Source: Solirubrobacteraceae bacterium
GTDB lineage: Bacteria; Actinomycetota; Thermoleophilia; Solirubrobacterales; Solirubrobacteraceae
Direction of reading: 5' to 3'
Length of the DNA stretch: 15,104 bases
Assembly: GCA_025455895.1 (NCBI GenBank)
Contig: JALOLQ010000027.1
Coordinates: forward strand, 1-15,104
Each line of letters starts with the position of its first letter. Position 1 is the stretch's first letter. The notes beneath the pieces were generated by a model. It worked only from the letters and a program-made list of their open reading frames with translations, was not told the origin of the DNA and searched no databases. Below, in pieces: positions 1-6,704 of the stretch. The translations under genes and the position numbers were made by a program.

Positions 1-290
1 TCACGTCGCTGGTCGAGAACCTGCTCACGCCGATCATCGCCGCGATCATCGGCAAGCCGGACTTCTCGGACCTGACGTTCACGATCAACGGCTCGGTCTT
101 CCGCTACGGCTCGTTCCTCAACGCGCTGATCGCGTTCGTCTCGATCGCCGCCGCCGTCTTCTTCTTCGTCGTCAAGCCGCTCGACGCGTTCCAGCGCGCC
201 CGCGGGATCGAGAAGGCCGAGGACGGGCGCAGCGACGAGGCCGTGCTGCTCGAGGAGATCCGCGATCTGCTGCGCGACGGACGCTCGTAG
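1..290 (+). CDS. mscL: Large-conductance mechanosensitive channel MscL (3' part; start lies outside the window)
   Basis: Only the last 96 codons are present (first full codon at base 3, stop TAG at 288-290). MscL is a homopentameric inner-membrane channel that opens under membrane tension and releases solutes on osmotic downshock. The visible part starts in the first transmembrane helix/periplasmic-loop region (SLVENLLTPIIAAIIGKPDF), continues through the loop (FTINGSVFRYGSFLNALI), shows the second transmembrane helix (AFVSIAAAVFFFVVKPLDAF), and ends in the charged cytoplasmic helix with the EEIRDLL motif typical of MscL C termini. The N-terminal amphipathic helix and the pore-constriction part of TM1 are cut off by the window edge. 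The gene converges with the antiporter gene on the other strand with only 8 bases between the stop codons. Confidence 0.95.
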   Translation, partial: TSLVENLLTPIIAAIIGKPDFSDLTFTINGSVFRYGSFLNALIAFVSIAAAVFFFVVKPLDAFQRARGIEKAEDGRSDEAVLLEEIRDLLRDGRS

Positions 291-314
291 GCCCGCGCTC
301 AGGCCGGCGCGGGC
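291..314. terminator. GC hairpin between convergent mscL and antiporter genes, candidate bidirectional terminator
   Basis: GCCCGCGC at 291-298 pairs perfectly with GCGCGGGC at 307-314 across an 8-nt loop. The loop contains the antiporter stop codon (299-301, minus strand). There is no U tract on either side, so this would be a GC-hairpin type end rather than a canonical intrinsic terminator. The placement between convergent genes supports a role in 3'-end formation, but no more can be shown from sequence. Confidence 0.45.
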
Positions 315-1576
315 GCGGGTTCGCCGTCCAGGCCCGCCGCGCGGCGTTCGGCCGCCACGGCCGGGTCGACGTCGCCCTCGGCGCGCCCGCGGCGCAGGCG
401 CAGGCCCACCAGCGGGAAGATCAGCGTCGAGAGGATCGCAGCGCCGACGAGCGCCGCCGCGGTCGAGGAGCGCATCTCGCCCGCGTCGACCGCGATCGTC
501 GTGATGGCGACGACGAGCGGGAGCTGGGTGGCGGAGAAGAACCCCAGCGCCAGGCGGTCGCGCGCGTCGAGCACACTGCGGTAGAGCACGAGCGCGGGAA
601 CGCCGCGGACGACGAGGAACAGCGCGAGGAACAGGGGCAGCTTCAGCATCCCGGAGGCGCTCGAGGTCAGCGCGTCGAGGTTGAAGGCGATGCCGCTCGT
701 GATGAAGAAGAACGGGATCAGGAACCCGTAGCCGATCGCCGTGAGCTTCGACTCGAAGGCGCCGACCTCGCGGCCCTGGAGCGCCTGGCGGACGATGATC
801 CCGGCCGCGAACCCGCCGAGCAGCAGGTCGAGCCCGAGGTCCTGCGCGAGCGCGACGAGCGCGAAGATCAGCAGCACGGCGAGCCGCACCGCGAGCTGGC
901 TGCTGGACTCGAGCGTGCGCTCGATGACGCTCCAGCCGGCCGGGACCGAGCGGATCGCGAACACCGCCGCTCCGACCGCGAGGGCGATGAACGCCACGAG
1001 GATCACGGCGTTGTGCACCGTGCTCTCGGCCGACAGCGCGAGCGTGATCAGCAGGATCGGCCCGAACTCGCCGACGGCGCCGGCGCCGAGCAGGTAGGTG
1101 CCGAAGCGCGTGCGCATCTCCCCCGCGTCCGACAGGATCGGGATCAGCGTGCCGATCGCCGTCGTCGCCATCGCCGAGCCGGTGTAGAGCAGCGAGAGCA
1201 CGACGCCGGCCCACGCGAGCAGCCCGCCGATCGAGTACGCGAGCACGAGCGTCAGCAGCCACCCCCACGCCGCTAGCCGCAGCGGCGTGCCCGCGATCCG
1301 CCGGAAGTCGATCTCGTAGCCCGCGAAGAAGAACAGCATGCCCAGGCCGAGGTTCGCGAAGAACGCGATGAAGTCGTCCTTCTCGGCGAGGCCCAGAACC
1401 TCCGGGCCGATCACGATGCCGAGCAGCAGCTCGACCACGACGACGGGGATCATCACGCGCGGCCCCAGCCAGCCGACGAGCACCGCGGCGAGCGCCGCGG
1501 CGAGCACGACCCACATGAAGGAGGCCGCGTCGACGCCGATCAGGGCGCTCTCGGCGGCGGCGAGCACCGGCTGCAC
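299..1576 (-). CDS. Cation/proton antiporter, CPA2 (Kef/Na+-H+ exchanger) family
   Basis: A polytopic inner-membrane protein with about 12 hydrophobic segments matching the Na+/H+ exchanger domain. Such proteins exchange K+ or Na+ for H+ and control cytoplasmic pH and ion content. Typical family signatures are ELLLGIVIGP in the second helix, MLFFFAGYEIDF after it, and ATTAIGTLIPIL leading to the unwound ion-binding helix. At that site the sequence reads GAVGEFGPILL, with Glu where better-known family members have an Asp pair or Asn/Gln-Asp. There is no C-terminal RCK/TrkA-N regulatory domain; the protein ends in a short Ala/Arg-rich tail. I chose the GTG at 1576 (425 residues) because a TAGCGT hexamer lies 8 nt upstream. 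An ATG at 1606 is also in frame (435 residues) but has no Shine-Dalgarno sequence and overlaps the -10 of the divergent gene. The transported ion cannot be read from sequence. Confidence 0.88.
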   Translation of the reverse strand: MQPVLAAAESALIGVDAASFMWVVLAAALAAVLVGWLGPRVMIPVVVVELLLGIVIGPEVLGLAEKDDFIAFFANLGLGMLFFFAGYEIDFRRIAGTPLRLAAWGWLLTLVLAYSIGGLLAWAGVVLSLLYTGSAMATTAIGTLIPILSDAGEMRTRFGTYLLGAGAVGEFGPILLITLALSAESTVHNAVILVAFIALAVGAAVFAIRSVPAGWSVIERTLESSSQLAVRLAVLLIFALVALAQDLGLDLLLGGFAAGIIVRQALQGREVGAFESKLTAIGYGFLIPFFFITSGIAFNLDALTSSASGMLKLPLFLALFLVVRGVPALVLYRSVLDARDRLALGFFSATQLPLVVAITTIAVDAGEMRSSTAAALVGAAILSTLIFPLVGLRLRRGRAEGDVDPAVAAERRAAGLDGEPAPAPA

Positions 1577-1584
1577 GGGGCCGC

Positions 1585-1590
1585 ACGCTA
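1585..1590 (-). promoter_or_regulatory. -10 element TAGCGT for leaderless antiporter transcript
   Basis: On the minus strand TAGCGT is followed by 8 nt and the GTG at 1576. It fits the TANNNT consensus, and the identical hexamer precedes ligD at 11155-11160. The 8-nt gap is slightly longer than at the other starts, so a one- or two-base leader is possible. Confidence 0.45.
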
Positions 1591-1605
1591 CCGCCCGCGG
1601 CGGCA

Positions 1606-1611
1606 TAGGAT
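1606..1611 (+). promoter_or_regulatory. -10 element TAGGAT for leaderless phosphotriesterase-family transcript
   Basis: TAGGAT is followed by exactly 6 nt (cgcgtc) and the ATG at 1618. That places the expected transcription start on the A of the start codon. There is no purine-rich Shine-Dalgarno sequence. No convincing -35 box is visible. The element lies back to back with the antiporter promoter. Confidence 0.6.
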
Positions 1612-1617
1612 CGCGTC

Positions 1618-2568
1618 ATGCCCAGCGTTCAGACCACCGCCGGCCCGATCGACGCGAGCGCGATGGGGCGCACGCTCTGCCACGAGCACCTGCGCACGAG
1701 CAGCGAGGCCGTGCGCTTCCAGTTCCCCCACCTCTACGACGCCGAGGCGGAGTTCGAGGCCGCCGTGGCCCAGGTGCGCGCCGCGATGGAGCACGGCGTG
1801 CGCACGATCGTCGACCCCGCCTGCATGGATCTCGGCCGCGACGCCGGCTTCGCCCGGCGCGTCGCCGAGGCGACGGGGATCCAGCTCGTGCTCGCCACCG
1901 GGATCTACGGCGAGCACTACTCGTTCATCGCCCATCACTTCGAGACGCGCGACGAGGACTACCTGGCCGACGCCTTCGTCCACGACCTGGAGCAGGGCGT
2001 CCAGGGCACCGAGATCCGGTCCGCGTTCCTGAAGACCGCGGCCGACGAGCCGGGGATCACCCCCGGCGTCGAGAAGGTCCACCGCGCGGCCGCGCGCGCG
2101 TCGCTGCGCACCGGCGCGCCGATCATGGCCCACTCGCGCCCCGCGAGCCGCACCGGCCTCGACCAGATGCGGATCTTCCTCGACGAGGGCGTCGCACCCG
2201 AGAAGGTGATGATCGCCCACACCGGCGACACCGACGACCTCGCCTACATCGAGGAGCTGCTCGCGCTCGGTCCGTACATCGGGATGGACCGCTACGGCAC
2301 CGAGATCTTCCTCCCGGACGCGCAGCGCAACACGACCGTCGCGGCGCTCGTCGAACGCGGATACGCCGAGCGCATGATCCTCTCGCACGACGCGTGCGCG
2401 ACGATCGACTGGTTCCCGCCGGAGATGATCGCCCAGCTCGCGCCGAACTGGCACTTCACGCACCTGTTCGAGACGGTGATCCCGCAGCTGCTCGAGCTGG
2501 GCGTCGCCCAGGACGCGATCGACGCGATGCTCGACCTCACGCCGCGCCGCTGGCTCGCCGGAGCCTGA
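1618..2568 (+). CDS. Phosphotriesterase-family metal-dependent hydrolase (PTE/PTE-like lactonase type)
   Basis: This 316-residue protein has the full binuclear-metal ligand set of the phosphotriesterase branch of the amidohydrolase superfamily. The ligands are H22 and H24 in the LCHEHL motif after strand 1, K139 (SAFLKTAADE, the lysine normally carbamylated to bridge the metals), H172 (MAHSRP), H201 (IAHTGDTDD) and D258 (LSHDAC) at the end of strand 8. Length and motif spacing match a complete TIM barrel. It lacks a signal peptide and is probably cytoplasmic. Family members hydrolyse lactones (including N-acyl homoserine lactones), phosphotriesters or amide-like substrates. The substrate here is not predictable, and a lactonase is the commonest activity among such bacterial proteins. 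The start is the ATG at 1618, six bases after a -10 hexamer. It shares a tight divergent promoter region with the antiporter. Confidence 0.9.
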   Translation: MPSVQTTAGPIDASAMGRTLCHEHLRTSSEAVRFQFPHLYDAEAEFEAAVAQVRAAMEHGVRTIVDPACMDLGRDAGFARRVAEATGIQLVLATGIYGEHYSFIAHHFETRDEDYLADAFVHDLEQGVQGTEIRSAFLKTAADEPGITPGVEKVHRAAARASLRTGAPIMAHSRPASRTGLDQMRIFLDEGVAPEKVMIAHTGDTDDLAYIEELLALGPYIGMDRYGTEIFLPDAQRNTTVAALVERGYAERMILSHDACATIDWFPPEMIAQLAPNWHFTHLFETVIPQLLELGVAQDAIDAMLDLTPRRWLAGA

Positions 2569-2580
2569 CCCCCGAACGCG

Positions 2581-2608
2581 ACGGGGCGGGTCGTGCGACC
2601 CGCCCCGT
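2581..2608. terminator. Perfect 13-bp hairpin between convergent genes, bidirectional terminator candidate
   Basis: Bases 2581-2593 (acggggcgggtcg) are the exact reverse complement of 2596-2608, with two bases between them (effectively a 4-nt loop). The hairpin starts 13 bases after the phosphotriesterase-family stop and ends 24 bases before the stop of the convergent secreted-protein gene. Being symmetrical it could act on both transcripts. No T tract follows on either strand, so function rests on stem stability and position. Confidence 0.65.
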
Positions 2609-2631
2609 GCGGTGAGCGTGTCCTGTGCCGG

Positions 2632-3288
2632 CTACGGCGCCGGAATCGGCCCCACGACGATCGTGCCGACCATCGCGCCCGGCTGGAGCGCGTCGGCCGG
2701 GGTCCCGAAGGTCGCCGTCAGCGCGTCGTCGAGCGCCTTGGAGAGCTTCAGGTCGGCCTTGACCATGCCGTTCTCGACCTTCGTCCCGGCGAGGTCGAAG
2801 AGGCGCACCGGGCCGCCGGCGACCGTGCCGTTGATCTTCCCGGCCTTGCCGGCCGCGAGCACGGCGCGGAAGTCCGTGGCGGTGAGCGTCTTGGCGTCCG
2901 CCCCGGCGAACGTCAGACCGCCGCTGTGGTTGACGAAGCCCGAGAGCTTGCCCTTCTTGCCGGCCTTCTTGATCTGGACGCGGCCCTTCACCACGGGGAA
3001 CGTGAACGGGTTCACGCCGGCGCCGGGAGCGACGGCGGTGATGCCCGTGACGTTCGGGATCGCGGCGGTCAGGTTGACCGTGGCCTGCCACTTGGAGTCG
3101 GCGTTCAGCTTGAGGACGCCGCCCTTCTTGTTGATCTTCGTGAGGCCCGGAGCGCCCTTGCCGTCGGGACCCTTGCCCGGGTTCGGGGTCTTGGGGCCCT
3201 TGGCGATCGCGGTCGAGCCGAACGCGGCGACCAGCGCCGCGAGCGCGACGACGACCAGCGCGAGCGGCGTGCGATGGAGCTTCAGCAT
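2632..3288 (-). CDS. Secreted HtaA-like domain protein of unknown function
   Basis: This is a 218-residue protein with a clear Sec signal peptide: basic start (MLKLHRT), hydrophobic core about residues 8-27, and likely signal peptidase I cleavage after STAIA (residue 29). The mature part begins with a Gly/Pro/Lys-rich linker (30-50). It then has beta-strand-rich sequence with the pattern NHSGGLTF (120-127), a following TLTATDFRAVL stretch and GGPVRLFDLAG (158-168). I associate this pattern with HtaA-like domains found in many secreted proteins of Thermoleophilia-type actinobacteria. HtaA in Corynebacterium binds haem, but the haem-binding residues cannot be confirmed here, so no ligand is claimed. 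There is no sortase motif or second membrane segment, so the protein is probably extracellular or loosely wall-bound. The ATG at 3288 is preceded by GAGGAGG 12 nt away. Confidence 0.75.
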   Translation of the reverse strand: MLKLHRTPLALVVVALAALVAAFGSTAIAKGPKTPNPGKGPDGKGAPGLTKINKKGGVLKLNADSKWQATVNLTAAIPNVTGITAVAPGAGVNPFTFPVVKGRVQIKKAGKKGKLSGFVNHSGGLTFAGADAKTLTATDFRAVLAAGKAGKINGTVAGGPVRLFDLAGTKVENGMVKADLKLSKALDDALTATFGTPADALQPGAMVGTIVVGPIPAP

Positions 3289-3300
3289 GACGTGAGATTC

Positions 3301-3307
3301 CCTCCTC
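3301..3307 (-). promoter_or_regulatory. Shine-Dalgarno GAGGAGG for the secreted protein
   Basis: Strong anti-16S complementarity on the minus strand, with 12 nt to the ATG at 3288, a somewhat long spacing. It is notable because several other starts in this window have no Shine-Dalgarno sequence at all. Confidence 0.65.
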
Positions 3308-3420
3308 GGGATCGGAGCAGTGCGGTCCCCACGTCCGCTTCAACCGGGGAGTCTGCCAGGAGTTTCGGCGGCCTGGACGCGCGTTGGACGCAACACCGGC
3401 TTTCTATTTCCGGAATTGGC

Positions 3421-3426
3421 TATCAT
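3421..3426 (+). promoter_or_regulatory. -10 element TATCAT for leaderless terC-family transcript
   Basis: TATCAT is followed by 7 nt and the ATG at 3434. Another in-frame ATG (3425) overlaps the hexamer and would not be on the transcript. The upstream stretch 3400-3420 is unusually AT-rich for the region and includes the 8-bp palindrome TTCCGGAA (3408-3415). No clear -35 is seen. The 145-bp intergenic stretch 3289-3433 holds this promoter and the opposite gene's leader. Confidence 0.6.
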
Positions 3427-3433
3427 GCGCGCC

Positions 3434-4426
3434 ATGAACGTGCCCGCCTGGATCTGGATCGCCTTCGTCGTCTTCCTGATCGTGATGCTGCTGCTCGACC
3501 TGTTCGTGCTCCATCGCGACGCCCACGAGGTCTCGCTGCGCGAGGCCACGTGGCTGAGCGCCCTGTGGGTGGGGCTCGCGCTCGTCTTCGCCGCGGGGAT
3601 GTTCGTCGTCGCCGGCTCGACGCGCGGCACCGAGTTCGTCACCGGCTACCTCATCGAGAAGGCGCTCTCGGTCGACAACGTCTTCGTCTTCGCGCTGATC
3701 TTCGCGACGATGTCCGTGCCCGCGAAGTACCAGGCCCGCGTCCTGCTCTGGGGCATCGTCGGCGCGCTGGTGCTGCGCGCGATCTTCATCGTCATCGGCG
3801 CCGAGCTGCTCGAGCGCTACGACTGGGTCGTCTACGCCTTCGCGGCGCTGCTGATCGTCACCGGCCTGCGGATGCTCAGCGGCAAGCACGAGAGCGTCGA
3901 TCCCGAGCACAGCCGCGTGCTGCGCCTCGTGCGCCGCCTGGTCCCGATGACCAGCCGCTACCGCGGCGAGCACGTGTGGGTGCGCGCCGCGGCGGCGCGC
4001 GAGGCCGGCGAGGCCCCCGACCGCTCCCCCCTGCTCGGCTGGTACGCGACGCCGATGCTCGCCGTGCTCGCGCTCGTGATGACGACCGACCTCATCTTCG
4101 CGCTCGACTCGATCCCGGCGATCTTCGCGATCACGAACGAGACGTTCATCGTCTTCGCCGCCAACGCGTTCGCGCTGCTCGGCCTGCGCGCGCTCTACTT
4201 CATGCTCGCCGGCGCGATGAAGCGGTTCGTCTACCTGCACATCGGGCTCGCGTTCACGCTCGTGTTCGTCGGCGCGAAGTTCGTCTGGAGCGACCTCGTG
4301 GGCAAGGTCCCCGCCTACGTCTCGCTGCCGGTGATCGCGATCGCCGTCGGCGTGTCGATCGGCGTGTCGCTGTGGAAGACGCGCGACCCCGACGGGACCG
4401 GCGCGCTGCCGGCCGCCCACGGCTGA
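3434..4426 (+). CDS. TerC-family integral membrane protein (Alx/TerC-like)
   Basis: This 330-residue polytopic protein is the usual TerC length. It has eight or nine hydrophobic helices and a cytoplasmic charged loop at about 150-200. Family hallmarks are GYLIEKALSVDNVFVF (71-86, acidic D81 in the membrane) and TTDLIFALDSIPAIFAIT (217-234, with D219 and D225), which together form the conserved acidic membrane site. TerC proteins are linked to tellurite resistance and, more recently, to manganese export and metallation of exported enzymes (Alx, MeeF/MeeY). The neighbouring gene contents give no further clue to the metal. I chose ATG 3434 because it sits 7 nt after TATCAT. In-frame sequence back to 3320 encodes a non-hydrophobic extension that the family lacks. 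The stop at 4424-4426 is 25 bp before pcm, which may have its own promoter. Confidence 0.92.
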   Translation: MNVPAWIWIAFVVFLIVMLLLDLFVLHRDAHEVSLREATWLSALWVGLALVFAAGMFVVAGSTRGTEFVTGYLIEKALSVDNVFVFALIFATMSVPAKYQARVLLWGIVGALVLRAIFIVIGAELLERYDWVVYAFAALLIVTGLRMLSGKHESVDPEHSRVLRLVRRLVPMTSRYRGEHVWVRAAAAREAGEAPDRSPLLGWYATPMLAVLALVMTTDLIFALDSIPAIFAITNETFIVFAANAFALLGLRALYFMLAGAMKRFVYLHIGLAFTLVFVGAKFVWSDLVGKVPAYVSLPVIAIAVGVSIGVSLWKTRDPDGTGALPAAHG

Positions 4427-4439
4427 GCCTCGCGCCCGT

Positions 4440-4445
4440 CATCCT
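4440..4445 (+). promoter_or_regulatory. -10-like element CATCCT for pcm
   Basis: CATCCT keeps the A at position 2 and T at position 6 of the -10 consensus and is followed by exactly 6 nt (tgcggc) before the GTG at 4452. The same tgcggcGTG context follows the -10 of the lipid kinase gene at 14009-14017. The first base deviates, so this is weaker than the other examples. Read-through from the terC gene is also possible. Confidence 0.4.
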
Positions 4446-4451
4446 TGCGGC

Positions 4452-5078
4452 GTGGAACCGCGCGAGGAGCTGCTCGACGTGCTGCGCGGCGAGGTCGCCG
4501 ACGAGCGCGTGCTCGAGGCCGTCGCCGCCGTGCCGCGCGAGGCCTTCGTCCCCGCAGCGGCGCGGTCCGCCGCCTACGAGAACCGCCCGCTGCCGATCGG
4601 GGAGGACCAGACGATCTCGCAGCCGCTCGTCGTCGCCCGGATGTGCGAGCTGCTCGAGATCCGCCCCGGTGATCGGGTCCTCGACGTCGGCACCGGCTCC
4701 GGCTACCACGCGGCGGTGCTGGCACGGCTCGGCGCGCGCGTCACCGGCATCGAACGCCATGCCGCGCTCGCCGAGGGTGCCCGCGCAGCGCTGCGGGCGG
4801 CGGGGTTCGCCGACGTCGAGGTGCGCACCGGCGACGGCTCGCGCGGGCTGCCGGACGCGGCGCCGTTCGACGCGATCAACGTCGCGGCGGCGGGCTCCGA
4901 GCGCGACCTCGAGGCGCTCGAGGCGCAGCTCGCCCCCGGCGGCCGGCTCGTCGCGCCGATCCGCACGGCCTCCGGCGGCCAGCGGCTGATCGTCGCGCGC
5001 CGGCCCGCCGGCGGCGGCCCCCTCACGCACGAGCGGCACGAGCGCGTGCGCTTCGTGCCGCTCGTCCGCGAGCCCTGA
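4452..5078 (+). CDS. pcm: Protein-L-isoaspartate O-methyltransferase
   Basis: Uses S-adenosylmethionine to methylate abnormal L-isoaspartyl residues in aged proteins, starting their repair to aspartate. It acts in the cytosol. The 208-residue length is normal. Signatures: VPREAFVP (27-34), the substrate-side PIGEDQTISQP (48-58), SAM-binding motif I VLDVGTGSGYHAAVLA (76-91), acidic E101 after strand 2 (GIERHA), and the C-terminal strand RFVPL (200-204). The usual post-I motif (TAAAP-like) is altered to NVAAAGSERD (143-152), a modest divergence. Start: GTG at 4452, 25 bp after the terC stop, with no Shine-Dalgarno. The gene converges on the pseudopilin operon with 15 bp between stops, and no terminator hairpin is obvious there. 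Confidence 0.93.
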   Translation: MEPREELLDVLRGEVADERVLEAVAAVPREAFVPAAARSAAYENRPLPIGEDQTISQPLVVARMCELLEIRPGDRVLDVGTGSGYHAAVLARLGARVTGIERHAALAEGARAALRAAGFADVEVRTGDGSRGLPDAAPFDAINVAAAGSERDLEALEAQLAPGGRLVAPIRTASGGQRLIVARRPAGGGPLTHERHERVRFVPLVREP

Positions 5079-5093
5079 GCAGGGAGCGCGCGC

Positions 5094-6704
5094 CTACCGG
5101 GCGGGGACCTGCTCGTTCATCGAGAGCAGCCGCCAGGAGGACTGGATCGGGTCGAGGAACAGCGGCGGCTGGCGGTAGCGGAAGTTGTCGTCGTACGAGT
5201 AGTCCTTGATGTACCCGTTCGTGATCGAGCTGCCGCCCTGCCCGACCGGGCCGCGGTACTTCTGGATGATCGAGCCGGTCACCGTCAGCGTGCCCTGCGG
5301 GCCGCCGCAGAAGTAGTTGTCGACCATGAAGGAGTGGTTGAGGGCCATGAGCGACGAGTCGATCTGGATGTTGCCCGGCGTCGACCCGAGCGGGTTCCCC
5401 GTCGTCTGGGTGTCGCAGGTGTTCCCGTTGTCGCGCAGGTTCGTGATCGGGTGGTACACGCGGATGAAGTCGTTGGCGATCAGGCCCATCAGCGCACCAC
5501 CGGACTTCAGGATGTCGTTGGTGATGATGATGTCCTTCTGGCTGGCGATCGTCAGCGAGCTCCCGTAGGTCCCGCGGACGAACACGTCCGCGCACCCGAG
5601 CGGCGAGTTGTACGGGTCGTAGGGCTTGTAGCCCTGCCCGCACGAGCCGTTCTGGACGTAGATCAGGCCGTTGGACGGGTAGGGCATCGAGGTGCCGTTC
5701 ACCGTCATGGTCGAGGCGCTCAGCACGATCGTCGTACGTCCGGTGAAGAGGTACGCCGGGAGGACCTCGTCGCGCAGTGAGTCGTTCGCGGGCGGCATCG
5801 TCAGCAGCGGCGCCGCGGGGGTCCAGCTGCCGACGAAGTTCGGGTAGCTGCTCGAGCAGTTCGAGCGCCAGGCCGGCGCCGGAGCGGAGGCCTCGATCGC
5901 GTCGTCGGCGGTGCGCCCGAACGTCGGGTTGCGGCACACGAGGTACTCGTCGTTCGTGTGCATCGGGCCGCGGACCTGGTCGCTCGGCGCGAACTGGATC
6001 TCCGAGCAGTCGTCGGTGAACGACGTCGGCCGGTTCAGCGCGTCGTACCAGACGCCGCTGTAGCGCTTGCTCGCGCGCCCGTCGCGGTAGTACTTGCAGT
6101 TCGCCGTCGCCCAGGCGGTGATGTCCGGGTTCGTCGGCGCGCCGTTGACGGCGCGCGTGTACCACGCCGGGTCGAGCGTCTCGTAGTCGGTGTAGTAGAG
6201 GTAGTCCAGGAACGAGCGCTTGCGGAACTTGGCGATGATGCTGCGCTTGGAGCCGCGGGCGCGCCCGGTGGCGCGGATCCGCAGCGCCCCGTTGCTGATC
6301 ATCGAGCCCGCCGGGTCCGACGTGCTGCAGGTGCTCTGGCCGGCCTTCGGGATCAGCTCGACCGTGTACTGCGACTCCGAGCCGGGCACGTTGCGCCACG
6401 AGCGCGGGTCCGCGCCGCTGCCGCTCCAGGGCTGGTTGACGAACGGCGTGCCGGAGAGCGCGGTGCACTGCGTCCAGGCCTCCGAGTCGCGCTGGAGCTT
6501 GTACATGTACGCGTTCACGCCGGCCTCGGCGGCGGCGAGCGCCTGCTTGCGGTCCTGGTCGCGGCGCGCCTGGGGCACGTCGGACTGCGCCGTGGAGATC
6601 ACCGCGGCGGTCAGCAGGCCCATCACGAGCATCATGCCCATGACGGCGGGCAGGGCGATGCCCCGCTCCCCGGACAGGCGGCGGACGACGGCGGTCAGTT
6701 GCAT
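5094..6704 (-). CDS. PilX-type pilus assembly / pseudopilin-like protein with large extracellular domain
   Basis: This 536-residue protein has a type IV pilin-like N terminus: short basic leader MQLTAVVRRLSGERG, candidate prepilin peptidase site G15|I16, then one hydrophobic helix (16-38) followed by a charged heptad-like stretch rich in Ala/Gln/Arg. The +5 residue is Ala, not the usual Glu, as in many PilX-like proteins. The large C-terminal part contains FLDYLYYTDYETLDP (165-179), RGPMHTNDEYLVCRNPTFG (245-263) and a beta-rich repeat-like region (about 380-480). That architecture is seen in PilX-N-terminal proteins of Actinobacteria and Deinococcus. Cysteines at 80, 126, 203, 233, 257 and beyond could form disulfides outside the cell. 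I chose ATG 6704 because GAGG lies 6 nt upstream and the leader length fits. It overlaps the upstream gene by 10 bp, so it is the third gene of the operon. Confidence 0.8.
   Translation of the reverse strand: MQLTAVVRRLSGERGIALPAVMGMMLVMGLLTAAVISTAQSDVPQARRDQDRKQALAAAEAGVNAYMYKLQRDSEAWTQCTALSGTPFVNQPWSGSGADPRSWRNVPGSESQYTVELIPKAGQSTCSTSDPAGSMISNGALRIRATGRARGSKRSIIAKFRKRSFLDYLYYTDYETLDPAWYTRAVNGAPTNPDITAWATANCKYYRDGRASKRYSGVWYDALNRPTSFTDDCSEIQFAPSDQVRGPMHTNDEYLVCRNPTFGRTADDAIEASAPAPAWRSNCSSSYPNFVGSWTPAAPLLTMPPANDSLRDEVLPAYLFTGRTTIVLSASTMTVNGTSMPYPSNGLIYVQNGSCGQGYKPYDPYNSPLGCADVFVRGTYGSSLTIASQKDIIITNDILKSGGALMGLIANDFIRVYHPITNLRDNGNTCDTQTTGNPLGSTPGNIQIDSSLMALNHSFMVDNYFCGGPQGTLTVTGSIIQKYRGPVGQGGSSITNGYIKDYSYDDNFRYRQPPLFLDPIQSSWRLLSMNEQVPAR

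Noticed and set aside
3320..3433. N-terminal extension of the terC gene
   Set aside because: It is non-hydrophobic, Pro/Arg-rich and upstream of the TATCAT hexamer; TerC proteins start near the first helix.
3404..4420. 338-codon open frame opposite terC
   Set aside because: The composition (Asp/Glu/His/Arg-rich) is the mirror of hydrophobic terC codons, and there are no start signals.
2593..4989. 798-codon open frame on the plus strand across the secreted-protein, terC and pcm genes
   Set aside because: It crosses three recognised genes and two intergenic signals, is Arg-rich and low-complexity, and is a reading-frame shadow.
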